Assembly: GCA_050258035.1 (NCBI GenBank)
Contig: JBLMYA010000102.1
Location: 1-18,257, forward strand
Direction of reading: 5' to 3'
Origin: DATBLE01 sp050258035
GTDB taxonomy: Bacteria; Actinomycetota; Thermoleophilia; Gaiellales; Gaiellaceae
DNA length: 18,257 bases
Part shown: in pieces, positions 13,629 to 18,257 of the stretch
Layout of the letters: the number at the start of each line of letters is the position of its first letter
Position numbering within the stretch: position 1 is the first letter of the stretch
Notes under the pieces: model-generated
What the model was told of the DNA's origin: nothing
What the model saw: the letters and a program-made list of their open reading frames with translations, nothing else
Databases searched by the model: none
Made by a program: the position numbers and the translations under genes

Positions 13629-13793
13629 ATGGGTGCCCTGCTCGGCCTCGGCGTGCTGATCGCCTGCCTGGTGGCGGGCGGGATCCTGCTCGGCCTCGGG
13701 CACGTCGTGATCGGGATCGTCGTCTTGCTCTGCGGCTTCCCCGGCGCGATCGTCGCCTGGATGAAGTGGAGCGACCGCCGGTACGGCGGCTGA
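13629..13793 (+). CDS. Two-helix membrane microprotein
   Basis: This 54-residue ORF is almost entirely hydrophobic: helix 1 at about residues 3-23 (ALLGLGVLIACLVAGGILLG), a His-containing turn (LGHVV), helix 2 at about 26-44, and a basic, aromatic tail (WMKWSDRRYGG). Codon third positions are nearly all G/C, as in its neighbours. The ATG at 13629 lies 10 nt after TAGGGT (13613-13618), which may be a -10 element. No family is recognised. It lies 42 nt after the acylphosphatase stop on the same strand, so it may share that transcript. The regular two-helix hairpin and positively charged end argue for a genuine small inner-membrane protein. Confidence 0.65.
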   Translation: MGALLGLGVLIACLVAGGILLGLGHVVIGIVVLLCGFPGAIVAWMKWSDRRYGG

Positions 13794-13806
13794 CGCAGGC
13801 CGGCCG

Positions 13807-14202
13807 CTAGTCGCGGCGCCGCCCGCGCCTGAGGGCGTCGAGGCGGCGGCGGTCGCGCTTCGTCGGCCGTTCGGAGAGGTCGGCGCCGAGCGGACGAGCC
13901 AGTCGCCGTTCGTCCCGCCGTTGCCTCCGTTCCTCTGCGGACTCGGGCGTCTCCTCGTACAGCGTCGCCGCGACGCTCGCGGGTCCTCGCCGGTCGGCGA
14001 GGCCGGTGACGACGACCGTCCGGCGCTCGTGTGAGCGGGTGATCTCGAGCCGGTCGCCGACGACCACGTCGCGCGCCGGCTTCACGCTGGCGCCGTTGAC
14101 CTGCACGTGCCCGCCGAGCACCGCGTCGGTCGCGGCGCCGCGGGTCTTGAAGAAGCGCGCCGCCCACAACCACCGGTCCACCCGCACGCGGTCCCCGTCC
14201 AT
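13807..14202 (-). CDS. S4-domain RNA-binding protein, Hsp15 (HslR)-like
   Basis: This 131-residue protein has an N-terminal S4 domain (about residues 5-65: VRVDRWLWAARFFKTRGAATDAVLGGHVQVNG, then KPARDVVVGDRLEIT) and a long, very basic tail rich in Arg. This is the layout of Hsp15/HslR, which in E. coli binds free 50S subunits carrying a stalled nascent chain and helps recycle them. ATG 14202 was taken as the start because the S4 fold begins just after it; ATG 14220 would add six residues. No Shine-Dalgarno is evident. It is divergent from the Rossmann oxidoreductase gene, 71 bp away. Confidence 0.9.
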   Translation of the reverse strand: MDGDRVRVDRWLWAARFFKTRGAATDAVLGGHVQVNGASVKPARDVVVGDRLEITRSHERRTVVVTGLADRRGPASVAATLYEETPESAEERRQRRDERRLARPLGADLSERPTKRDRRRLDALRRGRRRD

Positions 14203-14240
14203 GCGCACACGTTTGCACACCGCGATCGGCTACGGTCACG

Positions 14241-14260
14241 TTGTCGGGAGAGGCCGACAA
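14241..14260. promoter_or_regulatory. Inverted repeat TTGTCGG-N6-CCGACAA
   Basis: Perfect 7-bp arms at 14241-14247 and 14254-14260 flank GAGAGG in the 71-bp gap between the S4 gene and the oxidoreductase gene. It ends one base before the GGGGG that may serve as the oxidoreductase ribosome site. It could be a regulator's operator or a 5' leader hairpin that masks translation; no cognate regulator is adjacent. Confidence 0.45.
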
Positions 14261-14273
14261 CGGGGGTCGAACC

Positions 14274-14810
14274 GTGAAGATCACGACCATCGGCAAGGGC
14301 AACATCGGCGGCGGGCTGGCGCGCCTCTGGGAGCGCGCCGGCCACGAGGTGACGACGCTCGGACGCGAGGGTGGGGACGCATCGGACGCCGACGTCGTCC
14401 TGGTCGCCGTCCCGTCCGGCTCGATCTCGGAAGCACTCGGCAAGGTGACCGGGCTCGAAGGCAAGATCGCCATCGACTCCGCGAACGCGTTCGCCGGCCG
14501 CAACGACGACTACGAGTCGTTCGCCCACGAGGTGAAGGCGCATACGAAGGGGCCGGTCGCGAAGGCGTTCAACGCGAACTTCGCGACGCTGTACGACCGG
14601 ATCTCGGAGCAGCGTGTCCGGCCGAGCTGCCTCTACGCCGCGGACGACGAGGCGCGCGACATGACCGAGCAGCTCATCCGGGACGCCGGGTACGACCCGG
14701 TCGGCCTCGGCGGCCTCGAGAACGCCCGGGCACTCGAGGACTTCGTGCCGAGCCTGCTCGCGAAGGCCGGCCAGGTCTTCTACCGGTTCGCACCTCCGGG
14801 CGAGCTCTAG
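14274..14810 (+). CDS. NADP/F420-dependent oxidoreductase family protein (F420-oxidoreductase-type Rossmann domain)
   Basis: This 178-residue protein is essentially one Rossmann domain. It begins MKITTIGKGNIGGGLARLW, with the G-x-G-x-x-G loop at residues 7-12, continues VVLVAVPSGSISEAL and IAIDSANAF, and has GPVAKAFNANFATLY, the segment typical of NADP-dependent F420 reductase-like and NADP oxidoreductase proteins. It lacks a long C-terminal dimerisation domain. Such proteins reduce F420 or, in many actinobacteria, are uncharacterised NADP enzymes; the substrate is not evident. GTG 14274 is preferred because the beta-strand begins there and GGGGG precedes it; TTG at 14241 would put the inverted repeat in coding sequence. 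Confidence 0.88.
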   Translation: MKITTIGKGNIGGGLARLWERAGHEVTTLGREGGDASDADVVLVAVPSGSISEALGKVTGLEGKIAIDSANAFAGRNDDYESFAHEVKAHTKGPVAKAFNANFATLYDRISEQRVRPSCLYAADDEARDMTEQLIRDAGYDPVGLGGLENARALEDFVPSLLAKAGQVFYRFAPPGEL

Positions 14811-14886
14811 CAGCTCTCCCGGCGCTCCCTCGGGTCGCCGCGCGGCAGATCCTGCGCGTTCGGTGCTTGGCACCGGGACGAGAATC

Positions 14887-17010
14887 ATGACGATGAGGCT
14901 GCTCGCCGATCTCGCGGTGCGCAGGCCGAGGATGCTCCTGGCCGTCGTCGGCGTCCTCGCCGTGGTCGCCGCCGGGTTCGGCCGGCAGACCCCGCACCTC
15001 CTCGGCCGGGGCTCCAACGACTTCGTCGCACGGGGAAGCGAGAGCCTGCGTGCGGAGACGCTGGTCGAGCGGGCGTCCGGGCTGTCGGCCGCGCCCCAGG
15101 TGCTCGTGCTGGTGCGCGACCCGACGCCGAGCCGGCTGGCCCGGGCGGCGGCGGTGATCCGCACGGAGCCGGGCTTCCCGGTCGTCGCGCCTGCCCTGTT
15201 CTCCCGCGACCGCCACGAGGCGATCGTCGCCGCGTACGCGCGCGCCGCAACCTCGCAGCGCCTCTGGCGCGAGGCGGCGCGACGGGTCGAGCAACGCCTG
15301 GCGACGGTGCCGGGGACGGCGATGGGCGGCACGGCCCTGGCGACCTCCCAGGTCAACGGGCAGGTGCAGCGCGACCTGACACGCGCCGAGAAGATCGCCT
15401 TCCCGATCCTCTTCCTGCTCGCCCTGTGGGTGTTCAGGAGCGTGGTGGCCGCGCTGCTGCCGCTCCTCTGCGGGGGCCTCACGATCGTCGGGTCGCTCCT
15501 GCTCCTGCGGCTGCTCGACCTGGTGTTCCCGGTGTCGACGTACGCGCTGAACATCGTCACCGGGGCCGGCCTCGGCCTCGGCATCGATTACAGCCTGCTG
15601 CTCGTGTCGCGCTTCCGGGAGGAGTTCGGCCGTCGAGGGCCCGGTCCGGACGCGATCCGGGCGACGCTCGCCACCGCGGGTCGCACGGTCGCCTTCAGCT
15701 CTGCCACCGTGGGCGCGGCGATCGCGACACTCGCCGTGTTCCCGCTCGGTTACATGCGCTCGATGGGCATCGCGGGTGGGCTCGTCGGCCCGCTCGCCGG
15801 GCTGATCGCGCTCACCGTCCTGCCCGCGCTGTTCGTCCTGCTCGGTCCGCGGGTCGACGCGCTGCCCATTCGGCGCCGCCCGCTCACCGCGCCGACCCGG
15901 CAGGGCGGCTGGTACCGGCTCGCGCACGCCCTGATGCGGCGTCCGTGGCCGGTCGCGGTCGCGGCGACCGCCCTGCTCGTCGTACTCGGCCTGCCGTTCC
16001 TGTCCGTCCGGTTCACCGGCGTCGACGCATCGGTCCTGCCGGCGCAGTCCAGCTCGCGGATCGTCGACACCGCGCTCCGCCGGGACTTCCCCGTGACGAC
16101 CGTCACTCCGGCCTACGCCGTGATCCAGGGGGACGCGTCCGCTGTGCGTTCCTACGCCGCGGCGGTGCGCCGCCTTCCGGAGGCGGCGCTGGTCCTCCCG
16201 CCGCGGGAGCTCGGAGCCGGCGTGTGGGAGGTACGCGCGTCGTCCGGTAAGCCGTTCCTGGCCGCCTCCTCGCGACGGCTCGTCCGCCAGCTCCGGGCGC
16301 TCCCGGGCACAGCGCTCGTCGGAGGCTCCACCGCCCAGTACCTCGACCAGAAGCACTCGCTCGGCTCGCGCCTCCCGCTCGCCCTCGTCCTGCTGTGCTC
16401 CGTCACCTTCGCGCTCCTCTACGCGGCGACGCGGTCGCTCGTCCTGCCGGTGAAGACGCTGCTGATGAACGCGCTCACGTTGCTGGCGACGTTCGGCGTC
16501 CTCGTGTTCGTCTTCCAGGACGGCAGGCTCGAGGGGCTGCTCGGCTACCAGGGCCAGGGCGCCCTCCAGCTGACGCTCCCGGTGATCCTGTTCGCAATCG
16601 CGTTCGGTCTCGCGACCGATTACGGCGTGTTCCTGCTGACGAGGATCAAGGAGGCCTGGGACTCCGGTTTGTCGAACCGGGAGGCGGTCGCCGTGGGGTT
16701 GGAGCGGACCGGGCGGATCGTCACAGCCGCCGCCCTGCTCTTCTGCATCGCCGTCGGGGCGTTCGCCACGTCAAAGGTGATCGTCGTGAAGGAGGTCGGC
16801 ATCGGGATCGCGCTCGCCGTCCTGATCGACGCGACCGTCGTGCGTGCGCTGCTCGTGCCCAGCTTGATGGCGATCCTCGGCCGCTGGAACTGGTGGCCCG
16901 CGGGACGCTCCGGGCGCGTGATGCGGGTCAGCCCGTCTCGACCACCTGGACGCGGAGCATCGCCGGCCGGCCGGAGGGCCGGCCGAACGAGTCGACCGCC
17001 CACACGCTGA
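14887..17010 (+). CDS. MMPL-family (RND superfamily) membrane transporter
   Basis: This 707-residue protein has the MMPL duplication. An N-terminal helix (about residues 15-35) and an extracytoplasmic loop are followed by a helix bundle with the proton-relay motif GLGIDYSLLLVSRFREEF. A second copy follows: helix PVAVAATALLVVLGLPFL, a loop, then a bundle with ATDYGVFLLTRIKEAW. Such proteins export lipids or hydrophobic small molecules using proton flow. ATG 14887 is the preferred start; ATG 14893 or GTG 14863 are alternatives, with weak ribosome sites. The last 30 or so residues, after WNWWPAGR, are Arg/Pro/Gly-rich and run 83 bp into the convergent protease gene, so this tail is probably not native. 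A TGA in another frame at 16919 would end it just before the overlap. Confidence 0.92.
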   Translation: MTMRLLADLAVRRPRMLLAVVGVLAVVAAGFGRQTPHLLGRGSNDFVARGSESLRAETLVERASGLSAAPQVLVLVRDPTPSRLARAAAVIRTEPGFPVVAPALFSRDRHEAIVAAYARAATSQRLWREAARRVEQRLATVPGTAMGGTALATSQVNGQVQRDLTRAEKIAFPILFLLALWVFRSVVAALLPLLCGGLTIVGSLLLLRLLDLVFPVSTYALNIVTGAGLGLGIDYSLLLVSRFREEFGRRGPGPDAIRATLATAGRTVAFSSATVGAAIATLAVFPLGYMRSMGIAGGLVGPLAGLIALTVLPALFVLLGPRVDALPIRRRPLTAPTRQGGWYRLAHALMRRPWPVAVAATALLVVLGLPFLSVRFTGVDASVLPAQSSSRIVDTALRRDFPVTTVTPAYAVIQGDASAVRSYAAAVRRLPEAALVLPPRELGAGVWEVRASSGKPFLAASSRRLVRQLRALPGTALVGGSTAQYLDQKHSLGSRLPLALVLLCSVTFALLYAATRSLVLPVKTLLMNALTLLATFGVLVFVFQDGRLEGLLGYQGQGALQLTLPVILFAIAFGLATDYGVFLLTRIKEAWDSGLSNREAVAVGLERTGRIVTAAALLFCIAVGAFATSKVIVVKEVGIGIALAVLIDATVVRALLVPSLMAILGRWNWWPAGRSGRVMRVSPSRPPGRGASPAGRRAGRTSRPPTR

Positions 17011-17866
17011 TGCAGGTGACGCCGCTCGGCAGCATCAGATGGGTCTGCTCGGTGGCGCCGGGTGGTGCGCTCCAGAGTCGCCGCCGGAACTCGTACGGGT
17101 CAGTCGGGCAACTGCTCGACGAGGCCATCACGAAGGACTCGGTTTGCGCGACCTGGGTGGAGAGGAACGTGGGCACGGTCACCGAGAACGGGCGGCGGAA
17201 GCCGATCCGGAACTCGTGCGAGACGGACGTCGTGTCGACGCGAAGCCCGGTCGGCATCCCGATGCCGCGGTAGAGGTCGCAGTTGCGCGGGCTCGTCGGC
17301 GGCGTTGCCGTGCCTCCGTAGAGGGCGATCGCGCCGGCGACGTCGTCGGCGGTGAGGAGCCGGCACCGCCACTGCCAGCGTCGGGCCTTCGGGCAGAGGT
17401 CGGGCCCCTGGAGCGTCCCGCGCGAGTTCATCGCAGCGCAGACGCGGGTCTCGTGGCCGAGCCCCAGGACGTGTCCGAACTCGTGGGCCAGCGCCTCGGC
17501 GGCAACGTACGCGTTGCAGTAGGGCGACGTGTCGTCCCGCCGGAAGATCCAGATGCGGGCGGTGCGCGTGTACCCGACGGTGGCCTCGGAGTTGATCGTG
17601 CAGCTGACGCGCGAGAAGTGCTCGATGCGAACGTCGGCCTGCGACGGCGGAACGGCGATCAGCTGGATCCGGGCGCCGCTCGAGTTCCAGGCGTCGACCG
17701 CCCGCTTCACCGCCCAGGCCTGGTCCGGTGCGGCGTTGTAGTAGCGGACCACGCCTCCCGGCCAGGGGACGCCCTCCGCGACGTATGCACCCGCCGTGCC
17801 CGCGAGCAGGACGAACGTCGACACGACGAGCGTGAGCAGGGCCGGGATCACCGACTTCGGGCGCAT
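16928..17866 (-). CDS. Secreted matrixin-like zinc metalloprotease
   Basis: This 312-residue exported protein has a signal peptide (about residues 1-27, ending AGTAGA). It then has a small metzincin domain with the complete zinc motif HEFGHVLGLGH (His128, Glu129, His132, His138) and a Met-turn candidate, Met146, in CAAMNSRG. Conserved early segments VRYYNAAPDQAWAVKRAVDAWN and IWIFRRDD fit the M10 family's active-site cleft. After LLTADDVAGAIALYGG (end of the catalytic domain) comes an approximately 120-residue beta-rich C-terminal domain of Ig-like character with paired Cys. There is no propeptide with a cysteine switch. ATG 17866 has GAGG just upstream; ATG 17875 adds three residues. It overlaps the end of the MMPL gene by 83 bp. 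Confidence 0.88.
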   Translation of the reverse strand: MRPKSVIPALLTLVVSTFVLLAGTAGAYVAEGVPWPGGVVRYYNAAPDQAWAVKRAVDAWNSSGARIQLIAVPPSQADVRIEHFSRVSCTINSEATVGYTRTARIWIFRRDDTSPYCNAYVAAEALAHEFGHVLGLGHETRVCAAMNSRGTLQGPDLCPKARRWQWRCRLLTADDVAGAIALYGGTATPPTSPRNCDLYRGIGMPTGLRVDTTSVSHEFRIGFRRPFSVTVPTFLSTQVAQTESFVMASSSSCPTDPYEFRRRLWSAPPGATEQTHLMLPSGVTCISVWAVDSFGRPSGRPAMLRVQVVETG

Positions 17867-17942
17867 ACCTCGCATTCTCGGCGACGGGCGGGTGTGGGCC
17901 GGGCCCGCATGCCTCTCCGGGCGAACGCCGTTTGCCGGGGAC

Positions 17943-18257
17943 TCAGCTGCAGCCGGTGTTGGTGCCGCAATCCCGGCAGGTGTAGCACGAGCCGGTGCGC
18001 ACCATCCGGCCGCCGCACTTCGCGCACTCGACCGCGTCCTCCCACGAGTTGAAGAGGGCGGTCTGGCCTGGCGGAGGCGCTTCGGTCGGGGCGGCCGGAG
18101 CGTCGTCTCCATTTGCGTAGCGCTCGGCGAGGCGGGCCTTCACCTCGGGTGAGAGGATCCCGGCCTCCTCCTGCTGGTCGGGGGTGAGGAACTTCTTCCC
18201 GAACCAGCGGAAGATGTAGTCGACGATCGACTTGGCGGTGCGGATGTCGGCGTCGTT
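17943..18257 (-). CDS. nrdJ: Class II (B12-dependent) ribonucleotide reductase, C-terminal part
   Basis: The last 104 residues of the gene are present; the rest lies beyond the window. The sequence TAKSIVDYIFRWFGKKF followed by the Cys-rich tail ECAKCGGRMVRTGSCYTCRDCGTNTGCS is the conserved end of adenosylcobalamin-dependent ribonucleotide reductase NrdJ. The C-x-x-C-G-G / C-x-x-C-x-x-C-G cluster is a zinc-ribbon-like tail that contributes redox-active cysteines for re-reducing the active site. The enzyme makes deoxyribonucleotides without needing oxygen. The stop is TGA at 17943-17945, 67-76 bp from the protease start on the same strand depending on which ATG that gene uses, so the protease may be read from its own promoter. 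Confidence 0.93.
   Translation of the reverse strand, partial: NDADIRTAKSIVDYIFRWFGKKFLTPDQQEEAGILSPEVKARLAERYANGDDAPAAPTEAPPPGQTALFNSWEDAVECAKCGGRMVRTGSCYTCRDCGTNTGCS

Noticed and set aside
14674..16356. A 560-codon open frame antisense to the MMPL gene
   Set aside because: It is highly charged and low in complexity (Arg, Glu, Gln, Gly), and the other strand clearly encodes a membrane transporter.

Overview
The window is very GC-rich, with G/C at most third codon positions. Its gene content fits a high-GC actinobacterium, probably a Thermoleophilia-like lineage (Gaiellales/Solirubrobacterales); that placement is inferred from composition and protein style, not from a marker gene. The first 31 bases are a pure C run at the contig edge, probably a sequencing or assembly artefact. 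The right edge cuts a class II ribonucleotide reductase gene.

Layout. (a) 51-2495, minus strand: a Bcp-type peroxiredoxin, a bicupin and a Leu/Ile/Val-type substrate-binding protein in one close series. (b) 2516-4624: a likely mobile-element scar. It holds a serine recombinase that keeps its catalytic Ser but seems to have lost about 70 residues of its catalytic domain in frame, 551 bp with no convincing gene, a coiled-coil microprotein and a small membrane protein that may be a fragment. The recombinase abuts a perfect 21-bp repeat, spaced 36 bp, that duplicates the ribosome binding site and start of the peroxiredoxin gene. (c) 4779-7587, minus strand: a translationally coupled catabolic-looking operon of aldo/keto reductase, ornithine cyclodeaminase/mu-crystallin-like ketimine reductase and PLP threonine/serine dehydratase. 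(d) 7646-9811, plus strand: Mn-type superoxide dismutase, an FMN lactate monooxygenase-like enzyme and, overlapping its stop by 4 nt, a 74-aa SelW/Rdx-family protein whose CxxC motif reads C-P-V-TGA. A strong hairpin with GU in its apical loop follows the TGA, so this is best read as a selenoprotein, and ordinary gene calling would miss it. (e) 9804-11575: a phosphoribosyltransferase and a divergent M29 aminopeptidase. (f) 11572-12646: a PadR regulator and a divergent cupin gene sharing two CTCCG-N3-CGGAG operators, one of which fills the -35/-10 spacer of the cupin promoter. (g) 12679-14810: a degenerate metallo-beta-lactamase-fold protein, acylphosphatase, a two-helix membrane microprotein, an S4 RNA-binding protein and an F420/NADP-type Rossmann oxidoreductase. 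(h) 14887-18257: an MMPL exporter, a secreted matrixin-like zinc protease and the C-terminus of NrdJ.

How they fit together. Redox chemistry recurs: peroxiredoxin, superoxide dismutase, flavin oxidase plus selenoprotein, and B12 ribonucleotide reductase. Several genes have a TAGNNT hexamer 6-10 nt before the start codon and little or no Shine-Dalgarno, suggesting leaderless transcripts. The most notable item is the UGA-containing SelW-like gene with its in-frame bSECIS-like hairpin. It predicts that the host genome encodes SelA, SelB, SelD and tRNA-Sec, none of which lie in this window.
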